The position numbers and the translations under genes are program-made. 64,000 nt of DNA from Rotaria macrura (Eukaryota; Rotifera; Eurotatoria; Philodinida; Philodinidae): contig OENT01000025.1 in NCBI GenBank assembly GCA_900239685.1, positions 186,001-250,000 on the forward strand, in the 5' to 3' direction. The notes beneath the pieces are model-generated. The model saw only the letters and a list, made by a program, of their open reading frames with translations, was not told the DNA's origin and did not search any database. Below are positions 21,918-35,900 of this stretch, one piece after another. Each line of letters opens with the position of its first letter. Position 1 is the first letter of the stretch.

Positions 21918-24290
21918 AGTGTCTCTCACGATGGAATTTTGCTACACCGATGCACTTTGGATTTTTATGGCCTGGTTGCATCGTTAATAACTATATTTAA
22001 TGTTTACTTGTGAAAAACCTTGAAAATTTCATTGAAAGAATCATAAAATTGTATTGTTTGAGAATGATTTTGTTTAATTAAATGAAGACAATTGTGATAC
22101 TGTTGATGAACTTTAGAGATGTGTAAGGTAGTCATATTCAAGAAAGCCTGTACTTATCGAATTCTGATAAAAAATTGCATGATTTGAATGGCTTTTAAAT
22201 AAAATATCTTTTAATGAATATAGTTATCACGACTTTTTTTATCGCAAACAGTCTTCAAAGATACAGAATAAATACACATTAGAAATTTACTTGATTTCAA
22301 GCATTGAATTCAGAAAATAAATATTAATATTCGACATTAAAACATTTCTTCTTCGACATACAATAGACTATGTACTTCTAAAAACAATTTTTTCTTTTAA
22401 ACTGTTTTCATTCATCCTATATATATTTATCATAAATTAGCGAGGGCTTTTTTGGTTGACATCTTAAAATCATAATGAGACTCAAATATATGTTGTCGTA
22501 GGCTGTTCGCGCACATGAATAAATCAAGTGTATGAAAACGATATGTGTACATTACCGTTAATCTATGAATGGCATAGAACGTATATCTCTTAAGCTTTGG
22601 CGAAAAACTAAAATGAATTAGTCTACTGTTGGTTGAAATTCACGTCAAATAAAACTAATCCATAAAAAGATATGTAGCAAAACGAACAAAAACCAGTGCT
22701 GCATAGACGTATGCAGAATTGAATAATGCACCACATGAAGTGATCGACTAATTATATTTATCATTGTTTTTGTTCAATTACTATGAAAAAAATTAATCGT
22801 ATCTGTTCTATCATCGGCTGAGTAACTAACTGCAATGGAAACTTTTATTTCCCACGGAAGAAAATATGAAGTTGGTTTTTGAAAATTTAAGATAGGTAAA
22901 TGCCGAGACCTAGTTTCTCGACTTCGGCTTATCTCGTAGGTTTTCGACATAGGAACATATTCATATTTATCAAAAATATATGGTTCTTGTTATTAATTAG
23001 ATTCCTACTCTGGGAACAGATTGACAATCAGAAAGCTACTATATAAAAATGGATCTAGAACTTATTCGTCCATCTTATTTTGATATAGCTATGATATTTT
23101 TTTCTTTTGTGACTGAGTCGAATAGACTTCAGACCTCAATTATATATCATTATGTAGCATATCATAGTTAGCTCATATGTTATTAATTTCACGACTACTT
23201 CCCTTGTCTATTTCTATTTTCTAAGCAGCATGTTTCAGTTACACTAAATTTTCAAGTCCAAAAATTATTCGTCCAGTTTTGAAAGGATAACATACGTTCA
23301 ATTAATTATTGTCAACAACAAAACATTTTGATTTCTTAACCGATTCTAAATCGTGATAAATGCATTTCACTGAAAATAATCTGACAAAGTCGCCTAAATC
23401 AGGAACTTTTTGTGATAGGTCACTATCAAATCAACAAATTCTAATGACTTGAAGAAAGTAACTTTCTTTTTTACCGAATTAAGCAAATTAGGAACCAAGA
23501 TTGAGATGAAAGAAGCAGTGAGCCTGAAGGCATTGGTTTTTGATAGCATTTCAATTAATAGTTTAGATACGGAAAAATTTTTTAAACTATCAAATGGTAT
23601 CATGTTTTCAGTATACTTGGTCGAGGTAAAAGATTCGACTAGGAAATAAATCATAACGTAACATTAAAACTAACAACATAGTTCAATAGAGCACGTCGAT
23701 TTGTATTGTAAAACACTCCAAAGCTGATCTTTAAAAACGTTTCTACGAATGTAATGAACCCAAAACAATATTATGCATTGTCGATAGTTATTAGCTATCT
23801 AACAGTGTACGTACAAGTATAGGATGAAATTCAGTTTTCTCTCTTGAACAGTATTTATTATCGCACTTGCAATATTTGTTATTCACGAATAACAGAACGC
23901 TCTCGGAAACTTACTAATTTTACCATTGTTTAGATTTGCCTAATTTATCATGGGTGTGCCAGATTGATTATTGGTAGCAGAGAATATTATTTTGGCTTTA
24001 TTACATCAGTAGGAACATGTCTAAGGTACACCGCTGCAGTGTTTTATAGAGCAGTTTTACGTAGTTCATCAGGTTATGTCATTAGTTTGTATTTTGCCTT
24101 AAGAGTCGTTTCTCAGTTGAATCTTTTCGATGTAATTTAGGAACTAAAACAAAACATAACTTTATAGTTTTTCAAGTTTTTGCATGCATATATAAACTCA
24201 CTCGAATGCTATCGAAAATCAATATTATTTTTCTCATTAGCAGTTTCATTTCAATCTTAAATTCCATTTTATTTGATCCAATAAAATAGA

Positions 24291-24413
24291 AGTCACTCAT
24301 TCAAGGCATCATACTTCGTATGCCTAGAAGTGATTCGCCAAGAAGAGTCCCGTATTTAAGCGAATTTATGGAACTATCCCAATCGACATGTGCTTGGCAA
24401 CGTTTAGAAATGT
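24291..24413 (+). other. coding-like island, unassigned
   Basis: About 40 codons open after an acceptor-like AAAATAG and before a GTAAAT donor-like site. The translation includes GIILRMPRSDSPRRVPYLS then ELSQSTCAWQRLE, which looks like protein but is not recognised. No partner exon found. Confidence 0.2.
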
Positions 24414-27400
24414 AAATGGAATGAAATTATTTCATTAATGATAGTTATTAATTCAACATTCATGATTCTTGCAACGTCGGACGAACAATTTTTGTTTATG
24501 AAAATGCACTATATTTGAAGCATGCTATTTCAAAACAGAAATAAAAAAGGAGAGATTGTTGCAAGCAATGTGGGATACAAACTATGTATGACGGACTGCA
24601 CAATTATATACAATTGAAAACTCGAATCGATTAAACTCGATCATAGAGAATAAAATATCATTACTACTAACTACCTTACCGAAGTGGACGAATACGTGTT
24701 GGACTCAATGTATATACACCAAAACATTGGTCTGAATAGCTGTATAATTGATTGAAAAAATTCAGGGTTTATTTTTATTCCAGAAGTCAAGTAAGTAAGA
24801 CGATGAAGATACTCCATTGCTCGATGAAAAACTCTAGGTCATTTATTACTGTAGTAGGTGGCAGTCCTTCAATATGACACTAGAATGAGGTTTCAATTAC
24901 ACAATCGATTTACAAAAGAAAACGACTACAATTATATTTCAGCATTGCGTATATCGATCTCTGTTGAATATTTTCAGGTTATGATTTCAATTAACGTTTA
25001 ATGGATGTAATTTCTTATTTTTTTTTCTAAGTGTCCTTGTTGGATGAAAGTAGTACTGTTGAAATTTCAATGTGAACCGCTTTGTCATCGAACATTTTTC
25101 GTCCTCATTTAGTTGAATACATAATTATCGATAGTGTAAAACAGTATAGTAAATATGATTCTGTACATAACAATTCGAGAATCTTAGTGAATGTACTTAA
25201 GTGTTTGTCATGAATGAACTTTCTCAAAGATGAGGATGAAAACAATAAATCAAACATTCCTCTTTTTATAAAGTTATACCGAGTTTTCTCTATTTTTTCA
25301 ATACTCTATTAATTGGTTGTTTACTACTTGTGGACTTTTATTTGTTTTGAAATTCAAATTTAATAAGCTTTACTCCATATGTTACACTGGCATGGAGCTA
25401 TATTGTTTGATAATCCTTTGATATTGCTCACAATTCTTAGATTTTTCTTGAAATCTATGATTCCAATTTGACATAATGGAAAAGAACCAAATGATAAAAT
25501 ATATTTTGTTCACGTAGTTAATGCTGAAGGGTTCCAAGTTAAAAATTCTGCAAGCACAAGAACGTTTTAGAAAATGATCTATGTCCCTATCAAATTCCTC
25601 TTGATAGTCTAACTGGAGATATGCTAATTTATCAAAAATCTGAAATTACAAAATCAAAAGTCGTTGAAACATGTTCGTATTCCATATTCTATATATTCAG
25701 CACTGGTACAATGCTATTGAACGGGATATAGCTCAAACACTAATAATTCTCTTTTTTAATAATATTTTAATTTTCCTTTTCTCTCGTATGAATTCAAAGA
25801 GAATAGAATACGGTCCTGAATTCTGTCCTCGGTAAAACAATTTCACTTACGTATATATCTAGAGACTTTGTTAGCTTGCACTCTCATTTTTCGCTACTTT
25901 TATTTCCAATTTGAACTTCTTCTAAATAGTACCATCTAAAACGTCAATATAATACGACGAGAGACTCTCTAGAATGGCTACACTATAGAATCGATTTCAT
26001 CAACCATGATTCAATGAAAGTCATGATTTCAGGCACAGGAATAGAACAAAACCAATTCGATGTGCAATTATAACTGAAGGACAGAGCAGGGTTTGATTGC
26101 GATGGGTTCATTTGAAAAAGGTCACTTATTTTATATTGCCATGTATGCATAAATGAAGAGAAAACTTATTCTATGGGTTTTACTCGCCGGCATAGAGATG
26201 CCCTATTCTTGTTACCTTGCACAATAACTATGTCAGTAAAGGAAAATGGATGCAATCGATTTCGACATCAGTTAATAGCAGGTACAAGAAAACTCTAAGC
26301 TTTCTGAGAGTTTCGGTAGAAAACTTTTGGATTCGAAAAGTGTAAAGCTGTGATCAGTTTCTCCATGATGTATGCTTGATTTCTTGATGCAGTCAGAGTT
26401 ATTTTAGAAAAGTTGTTCGAAAAATCAAGTACCAAGTATCACGTGTCGCTTTCGAAACTATTCAATCAAATTTTTATACAGTAGTAATGCTATTGAGAAA
26501 TTATCTTTCCTTGATCAACTTACACATTGTCTTTGACATACTTGCAGGGAAATTCCTAGCTTTATACTTTACTATGCAGATATATTTGAAAAATGCTTCA
26601 AATCACATAGAGACATACAAAGATATAATCTGACATATTCTTGGAAAGTTATTAACGAAGAAGAGGATAAATGATTTTATATTTTAATAAAGGTTGTACA
26701 GTCATGTAATTGAAATCATTCAAAATACCGATTATTCAAGAGACTTAAAATGATCGATGGTAGGGGTACTGCTCGAATCTGGATTATGATCGAGAGTCAA
26801 AGGACTCATTATAAAAAAATAGAAAATGTCTTTTTTTCCTGAGAAGTTGAAAATTATTCTGATAGCGAGCGGTGGATTCGTTTCAGCTCTATATGGAAAG
26901 GTTTGCTTTTTCATTTCTTTGAAGCATTGCCAACACGAGTTTACACTTCGTTAGCATTCTTTCCCAATGTCAACTTTAATAGCGTCGATTCCTTCTTTAC
27001 TACGTGTATGTCTTTCTATCCAGAATTTTCCTTTTCCTCAGACTCGGACCCGAAACATTCTCGATGACTATTCAAATAGAATGAAAACATGTCGCGTATA
27101 CATACAACCTTGTGCACGGTGGATATCCATTTCTATGTCTACTTAACATAAGTATTACCGAGATTAGGTTTTTAATTTTAGTCGTTATAATGTTAGATAA
27201 AAATAAGATTCGTATTTAATGATAACATATATATTTAAAAATGATGTTTATTTTTCAAAAACAATTGTACACACAATTTGAATTATTAATTTAGACGTGT
27301 TTACGAATAAGTCTATGTTCTTTTCTAAACATCAATGCATGGCTTGTTTTTATTTCAGCACAAACTTGCTTTGTTTGAATAAAAAATGCATATTCATATT

Positions 27401-27836
27401 TTAGCTAATAAATACATGTATATGGATGTACGTTTGCATTGAAACAATTGTTTACCTATCTTTTTAGTATACTACAAATATATAACTGAATTTGAGTAAA
27501 AATCAATATATTTACTTATCTCACAAAAACCAGCGAGTCTATTGTGATTATTCAATTTATTACCGATTATTCGAAATATATCCGACTGTTGAAAAAAACC
27601 GCTGATCAATCGTCAATACTGTGGCGATCTTCATCATACAAATATGATTTCTGTATCATAGTATCAACTTTTCTCTCCTTGATCAATACAAGTATATAGA
27701 TCAACGTATTTACCGTCATTTTTATCCACAATTGTCAAAGATATTACGAACGTAACTTTTCTTGGTAAAATCATTACATCGAATGATTAAGCACAGATGA
27801 TCGATGCTACCGAATTAAAAATACTTGGTTTATAGT

Positions 27837-28290
27837 TAGGGGTGTCATTTTCCTGTTAATTTAAAATAAATATAAATTTTCAATAATTTATATTTATGTT
27901 AAATATAAATATTTTTGATCCGTAATTTATATTTAAAATAAATATAAATGATTGGTAATTTAATTTACGAGTAAATTAAATGAAAAGTAAATATAAATTG
28001 ACACCATTCGCATAGACGTGTGATTTTCCTGATAATTTAAAAAAGTCATAAATTTTCAATAATTTATATTTATTTTAAATATAAATTATGCAAGGAAATA
28101 ATTTATTTTCAAAAATAAATATAACTTACCGTAATTTATATTTATAATAAATTATAACTTATGACAATTTATATTTATTTTAAATATAAATTACGGATCA
28201 AAAATATTTATATTTAACATAAATATAAATTATTGGTAATTTAATTTACTCGTAAATTAAATGAAAAGTAAATATAAATTGACACCCCTA
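27837..28290. mobile_element. AT-rich TIR element(s), apparently two units in tandem
   Basis: Outer ends are TAGGGGTGTCA (27837-27847) and TGACACCCCTA (28280-28290), a perfect inverted pair flanked by TA, as in Tc1/mariner-like MITEs. Inside, a second right end TGACACC at about 28000-28006 is followed within about 12 bp by a second left-end-like GTGTGATTTTCCTG, so two related units seem to lie head to tail. The interior is multiple nested palindromes of ATTTATATTTA / TAAATATAAAT. Non-coding. Confidence 0.65.
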
Positions 28291-29837
28291 TTTATAGTGC
28301 AAAAATAATCGTATTTAAAATTAGTAAACATAGTTGATAGTTAAGAATATTAATGAAGCATTCTAAAATTGAGAACATAGATTTTTTATCGTCATTCTTG
28401 TCAGTCATATCTTCATCTGCACTGTAGGTTCTGAAGCATTTTATTTTCATTTTCGACATATACTCATATTATGAATGCGACCATTATTTAGTCAATGTCA
28501 GTTTCTTGTTTTCTCGAACGCTTCTGTCATATTTTAATACCTCGGATTAAAAGGACGTGATCTCTGTACGACAAAAACCACGAAGTAAAAATACCGAAAA
28601 TGAAAATCTTTATGAAAAATAAAAAAATACATGTGATTCAGTATCTATTTGAAAATTTCTGTTGTGAAAAACGTTTATATTTACATATCACAATTGTTTA
28701 ATTATATTTTGAGTCTAACTATAATCATATGATTCATGTCGTCCAGATTCGTTGTTATTATTCTCGTTTTATCTTGCTTGACGATATATAGTACATATAT
28801 TTTTACTCTTCCTTATTTTTGTCAACAGAATGTGCATCAAAACAAGGTAAGTTATAACACTGTAAGAAAAACAAATCAAATTTCGTTTTCTTTAGGGTGA
28901 AAAAAATCAAGCATAATTTTCACGGCTTTAACTAACTTTCAAAATGAAATAAGAAAACGACTTGTTTGTTGATTACTTAGTAGATTTTAGGAATTACGCT
29001 TGCAATCGATCACATTATGGATTTCGATAGCATCAGTTCGATAGAATCTATCTAATTGAGAGTTCTTCATTATTTTTATTTAACTAAATTCATACGTTAT
29101 GTACTCTCTCTCTCTCTCCCATTCGCAAAATTTGATCGTTTATATGAAATTTGACAACTGTTACGTTGTGTAACCTTTCTTTTGACTTTTTTGTCATGAA
29201 GAAAAAACTGAAACTTTGTAAGAAAAAAGTAGTTTGATTTATCTAATTTATATTTTTTTTTGAAAAGATTCAATAAAATTCCAAGAACTTAAATCAGATC
29301 TAGTATTTATTAAATTCTTCGTAATCGAATGAATAATAAATAATTTTTTGTTTGATACCATATGTATCGTCCATGCTCTTTATGTATGCAGTATATGTTT
29401 TCACTTTATTTTAATATTTCAGTAATCAAAAGAACATCCGATGGTTGATGAGCAGATATATCTTGTCTCTTCAATACTTCAGATTAAGTTAAATGCTCCA
29501 TGTTTTTTTTCCTCGCTATCATGTACGAAATGCATTTTGCTTTTAAGGAAAACAAATCATCAACCCGAACAGACTCTTGTGAATCTGTATACCTATTTTA
29601 TTTTCATTCTATCGTTTCTTTACATATCTGTCCTAAAAACCTTCTTGGTCGTTACATCAATATATGAGCGTGCCCAGAGTAAATGTCATGCTTGCATTCT
29701 TTTCTTTTTCTTCACTTTCTTTACTCGTGCAATAAACGAAGAGCAAATATTATATTATATGAATGAATCATGATAAATAATTGTGAAAGTAAATCATATT
29801 TTAGATAATCATATTTTGTACTTTGCTGCACTTAGCT

Positions 29838-29887
29838 GAATTCTTGTTGTCTTGCCATCAGTAATATGTTGATTATATAAACTGACG
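29838..29887 (+). promoter_or_regulatory. conserved upstream block of flippase A
   Basis: About 50 bp, 36-85 bp upstream of the A start codon, matching 45838-45888 upstream of copy B with only a few differences (shared GTAATATGTTGATTATATAA core). Homology between copies begins about here. It may be core promoter or 5' UTR; the function is inferred only from conservation. Confidence 0.4.
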
Positions 29888-29922
29888 ATCGCTGACGAAC
29901 AATTTTCCCGATTTCTAAACCG

Positions 29923-32900
29923 ATGGATAGAATACCGTTTTTTAACAGAAAAAAAGTTGAAGGTTAGTCAAAATTACATTCTTATTCACTTAAGAATAGA
30001 AAGATTTTATAATTAGAGACTACTCGCAAAATTAGAGCTAATGATCACGATGGCAATGCTATGAAAAAATTTGCTGTAATATTTTCACTAATAAAAGACT
30101 ATATTTAAACGAATAGGTTATTTTTCTTTTTATTTAGAGCAATAGAATATCGACGTCAAGATATAATTTAATAACATTTCTACCTAAAAATCTGAATGAA
30201 CAGTTTCATCGATTGGCTAATGGCTACTTTTTATTTCTTGTCATTTTGCAGGTAAATAAAAAGAAAAAAGCAAGTATTTCTTCTTTTAAATCGATCCATT
30301 ATTCTATTTTCGATTAGTTCATTCCACAAATTAGTTCATTGTCATTTGTAACAACTATGATACCACTTACGGTCGTCTTATTAATAACTGCAATAAAAGA
30401 TGCTTTTGATGATATCGTAGGATTACGAAAAATTTTCTTGTCTTGTTTTCTCTTCATTATCTTATGGACAAATTTATATTTAAACAGGCAAGACACCGAA
30501 GTGATATGCAAGTAAATAATCGTAAAACAAAAACAGTAGTTGGACATGAATTAGTAACTCGAAAATGGAAAGATATTAAAGTTGGCGATACTGTTCGATT
30601 AGAAAATAATGAATTCGTTACTGTAAGAAATCGTGAAAATTAAATCGAACAAGAAAAGTAGAGCCTTAGTTTTGTTTTAGGCTGATATTGTTCTGATATC
30701 GACGAGTGAACCCAATGGTCTTTGTTTTATTGAAACAGCTGAATTAGATGGTGAAACAAATCTTAAAGTACGACAAGCTCTAGAAGAAACATGTGACCTT
30801 GAAGATCATATTGATCAATTATCAAGTTTTGACGGTAGACATAGAGAAATTTCTCAAGTTGTATTTTTTTTTAAAATTCCGTTTGCTTCTTTTGTTGTGA
30901 TTGTTTAGCGGAAATTGAATATGAAGCACCAAATATTAATCTTGGACGATTTGAAGGTAATTTAACATGGAAAGGAAACACACTACCATTAAAAAATGAT
31001 AATGTTCTATTACGTGGAACAAGATTGAGAAATACGCATTGGGCCTTTGGAAGTAAGTTGATTTGAACATTGGAGCTTATCAGTTGATTTGATTGATTTT
31101 GTTTAGTTGTTTGTTATGCTGGTCCAGATACGAAATTGATGAGAAACAGTGGAAAAGCAAAATTTAAACGAACAAAAATTGATCATGTACTTGATCAACT
31201 CGTTCTTGGTGTAGGACATTACACATTCTTGTGTTTGACCGAACTGAAATTGCTCTTTGATTTAGATTTTTGTCTTCTTGTTGATAATATGTTCAATAAT
31301 GACAATCTGTAGTGGTGTCTGGGAATCATTCATCGGTTATGATTTTCGTGTTTACTTACCTTGGGATTCATACATATCGTCTGATCGACAAATCGGTGCA
31401 CTAGAAATAGGCTTATTAACATTTTTATCATATATCATCATATTGAATACAGTGGTGCCAATATCGCTTTATGTCAGTGTTGAGATCATACGTTTATTCC
31501 AATCAAAATGGATTGATTGGGACGTGAGAATGTATTATGCCCCAAATAATGTACCAGCGAAAGCCCGCACAAAAACCTTAAATGAAGAATTAGGACAAAT
31601 CGAATATATTTTTTCCGATAAAACAGGAACTTTAACACAGGTGATGAAAACATAAAGACAGGTGTTTTTTTTTTAATTGATTGATAGATAGGCTTATAAT
31701 CGGTCACTATTTTCGAAGGAACTACAGTAGTTAAAAATCGAGTCACTATATCAGAAGTTTCCGCACCATCTTGATTTGTTTAGGATATTTAAAACGATGT
31801 GAACACTATTATGACATAGAGAATAGAAGAAACGTGTTTGATGTCGAGAAGAACCTGTTTAAAAATCGGGCAAAGATCCATTTCATATTTTTGGCAACAA
31901 TAGAGTTAGTAGGCTGTAGAAAATTTCTTAAAGATGAAAGCTGAAGTCTTTTTCTAATACTTGAATACAAACTCAGTGAAAAATTACCTTTTCTACAGCA
32001 TTTATGCCAACGTCGGTTGAATAGTCTCGCACCTATGTACAATTTTATTAGACAAATGACAATTTTGGATTTGGTCGTATATTCCCTAGATTTCAGCTGA
32101 AATAACAATTTTTTTCTTCCATCAGATATGATTAATCTAACAAATAGCAACATTGAAAAATGGATTTATAGAATTGAGTACTCCAACATAATTGATATGT
32201 AAAACAGAAAAGCATTGATTGATGCTGAAAATGTCCGGAGATCCTCTATTGGTCACGTCTCTCTTTCATAGACAGCTTTTCAGTTAAAAATATAATTCAT
32301 AAGATTTGTTGAAAAATCTCTATACTTACATTATTGACATTCGACAAGATAGCTTACAATTCTGATTGCATAATGTATGGATCCGAGTTCATGGAGCGTT
32401 GTCTTAACTTTATGGCGTCATATTCAAAGTCACAACTTGTAGATATGCTTCATCAAATATCAGAGTGTTTATTTCGTTAAACAATTGACAGATTATCATG
32501 GTGATTATAATAGCGTACAGATAAATGAAAATTGTTTTTTAGCGTAATAAACAGTATTGATTTCTCGCTTCCTGAATCAATGTAGTTGCAACTTATTTAA
32601 GAATTATTTTAGTTTAGCATTTATTTCTTACACATTCATCAAATTCAATCATCATTCTAACATTTAGAATATAATGACATTTAATAAATGTTCCATACGA
32701 GGAAAACTTTATGGTTATGTATTTGATGAAGCTGGAAATGAAATACAAGATATTGAAGTAAAATACGTTTGTTTTTCTTAATTTTAAATTGATTCGATCT
32801 TGTTCATACTTTTCATTCATTTCTTTATAGAAATTAAAACCGATTGAATTCGAAGAGAAAGATGAGGATTTCGAATGGTATGACAAAAATTTAATCGAAG

Positions 32901-35900
32901 CTATTAATCAAGGCGATCGAGATGTGTACGATTTTTTTAAATTGTTATCTCTGTGTCATACGGTTATGTCTGAACAAGACGAAAATGGAAAAATTACTTA
33001 TCAAGCACAATCACCCGATGATAATGCATTTGTCTCAGCGGCACGTACATTTGGTTTCGTATTTGTTGTAGGTTTTGTTACTTTTCTGTACATAAAATAG
33101 AACGACTGATCATTATCGATTGCTTGTTTTCTGTATTTTTTAGGGTCGAACTCAAAGTAGTATTACAATTCGTCGGAGAGATAAAGAAGCAACGTATAGA
33201 TTACTACATATTCTTGATTTTGATAATGATCGTAAACGAATGTCGGTGAATATTCAACAATAAGTTTTATTTTCGACTATTTTATTTCACTAATTTTATT
33301 TTTATTGGATAGGTAATTGTTGAGGAAGGTGATAAAATAATGTTGTATTGTAAAGGTGCGGATTCTAAAATAAAAGAACGATTAGATCCATCGGAAGCAT
33401 CTCTAATGACTGAAACGGATGAACATTTGACTGTAAGTATGATTTTTAATCAACAACTTTATACTTAGATTGCCTCTCTTATTTTTTCTTTTTTTGAATA
33501 GAAATTTGGTACGAATGGTTTACGTACGCTCTGTTTAGCTTATAAAGAATTGAACGAAAACGATTATAGAAGATGGGCTGAAAAACTTCATCGAGCCTCG
33601 TATGTTACAGTTTCATGACAAACTTTAAAGGGGCATAGTGAACTTCAAAACATAAGAATTTTTAGTAACCGAGCTTTTTATCAGTGCTATTTATTAATGC
33701 TTGTTCAAAAAGAATCAAATTCTTTTATGTACTCTCAATCATATTATCACTTGCATCTCAGCCCATCTAATTCGTTCTTTAACTTCATACAGCGATTTTT
33801 TATATTCACTCCAAAGAATCGAACAGTAACACATGATACTGCTTATCATTTTAACTTCATACTTCACTTAATGATTTGAAAGAATTCAGTAAACTTTCAA
33901 GATCTAAGTATCTATCATCGTCTTCTCGTATGCAATCATTATTAGAAACCTTTGGCAACTTGGCGTACTAATTGTATCATAACTTCTGTGTAAGTTCTCA
34001 TTATGCATTCCATGGTCAAACAGAAAAAGCAATATTGAAAACACTCGGATTATGCAGAAACTACGTAGTACTTCGATCATTGTGCTACTCTTTACTACTT
34101 AGAAGGTCTTTCAGGCACGCGAGATAGTCGTTTTAATTTTGATTCCATCGAGTCAATATCATGCTCTCTTTTACTTCAAAATATTGCATAAATGTAACTA
34201 ATGATTTTGTTCGACAGTATCGAGTAGTGCAAGACATCGATTGTTGCTTGTTAATCTACGTGACAACACAAAGTTGAATGCAAGTGATAAACCGATAAAC
34301 ATTTTGATAAGACCTTCGATTGATCATAGGAATTCTTTTTATTTTCAGAACTACGTCATAGTTGCTATTACTAAGATTTTTCCACAATAGTATAAACATA
34401 AGCCCGATCTTTTCAAATTTGACGTCAACGTTATTATACTACTTTTGCTATTGGCGAATGTTTTTAAGAAAAGTTTACATTTGTTTCTATCATGAGTTAG
34501 AATCTTTCAATCAATACACTTGAAAAACCAAATGATTTTTTTTACTGAAAATGTACTTTCATAATTGCATTCTCTTACAACGAAACTATTTCTCTTTAGT
34601 ACAAGTATGGAACGACGAGAAGAAAAGGTCAAAGATGCCTATGAAGAAATAGAGAAAAATCTCAAATTACTTGGTGCTACTGCTATTGAAGATAAATTGC
34701 AAGACGGTGTTCCACAATGTATTGAACGCTTAGCACGTGCTGGCATTAAAATATGGGTTTTAACCGGAGATAAATTAGGTGAATTCTTTTAAACTCAATC
34801 AATTCATACGGTTATTATTTTTCTCATTCTTTGTTTTAGAAACGGCTCATAATATTGGCTTATCATGTCGTTTATTAACGAATGATATGGAAATTTATTT
34901 TATCGAAGAAGAAACAGAAGATAATATTTCAAAAAAATTGCGAGAAGTGCGAAATGAAATGATCAGTAAAATTGAACAATTATTCGATGTCCGTATAGAA
35001 GATAAAAAGAAACGATTAGATTGGAAAGATTGGGGTATCGATGTTATGAAATTTGATCAATATAGAAAAACTGATAATCACAATAATGGTATAACTCAAC
35101 GTGCTAATGGTCATGCAGCAGCAGCAACAACAACAGATACAAATCCTCAAGAACGTGAACAATTCGAAGGATTCGGTTTATTGATTACAGGTCAAGCGTT
35201 GGCGTTCGCATTGAAAGATACATTAAAAATGCAACTTCTTGAAATCGGTACCATGTGTAAAGCTGTAGTTTGTTGTCGTGTAACTCCATTACAAAAAGCT
35301 CAAGTTGTTGAATTAGTTATGCAAAATGAGAAAAAAATCACATTGGCCATTGGCGATGGTGCTAATGATGTATCAATGATACAAAGTAAACTAGAGAAAT
35401 AGAATCTATTCGTTTATAAATTAAAAACACACAATGAATTTTGTTTGTTTTCTGTAGAAGCACATATTGGTGTTGGTATTAGTGGACTAGAAGGTCGACA
35501 AGCTGTACTGGCAAGCGATTATAGTTTTGGACAATTTCGTTTTCTCGAACGATTATTACTTGTTCATGGTCGTTGGTCATATTTAAGAATTTCAAAATTT
35601 TTACGTTATTTTTTCTATAAAAACTTTTCTTTTACATTATGTCAATTTTGGTTTGGCTTTTTTTCTGGTTTTTCAGCACAAGTTAGTTATTTATACAGAG
35701 AGAAAGAGGAGTGTAATTTTGTCATTTTGATATTTTTAGACGATATATGATCCATTCTTCGTCGCAACATTCAATCTTTTCTTTTCTTCTTTACCAGTGT
35801 TGGTATTAGGCATTTTCGATCAAGTATGTCAAATATTCAACTATGTTGTTGTCTTTGATTGCAGTACTTCATAGAGGAGATCGAAGTAAACACACTACAG

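Larger units (their letters stand above)
20720..29922. other. long gene-poor region between homospermidine synthase and flippase A
   Basis: About 9.2 kb without a confident gene. It contains a 103-bp hairpin (21306-21408), a foldback element (21511-21917) and an AT-rich TIR element (27837-28290). Short coding-like islands occur at about 24291-24413 and 25550-25690 but connect to nothing. A pair of overlapping 66- and 86-codon frames on opposite strands near 23.5 kb is unassigned. Flippase A's 5' flank occupies the last 120 bp. Confidence 0.55.

Noticed and set aside
23394..23654. Overlapping 86-codon minus and 66-codon plus frames
   Set aside because: They overlap on opposite strands with no recognised similarity or splice partners; probably chance in low-stop sequence.
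29441..29773. 110-codon frame before flippase A
   Set aside because: Hydrophobic and T-rich, no family, and absent from the equivalent position before copy B.
31486..31746. Minus-strand frame over the flippase A phosphorylation exon (and its counterpart at 47474-47683 in copy B)
   Set aside because: Antisense shadow of a conserved exon; its conservation follows from the sense protein.
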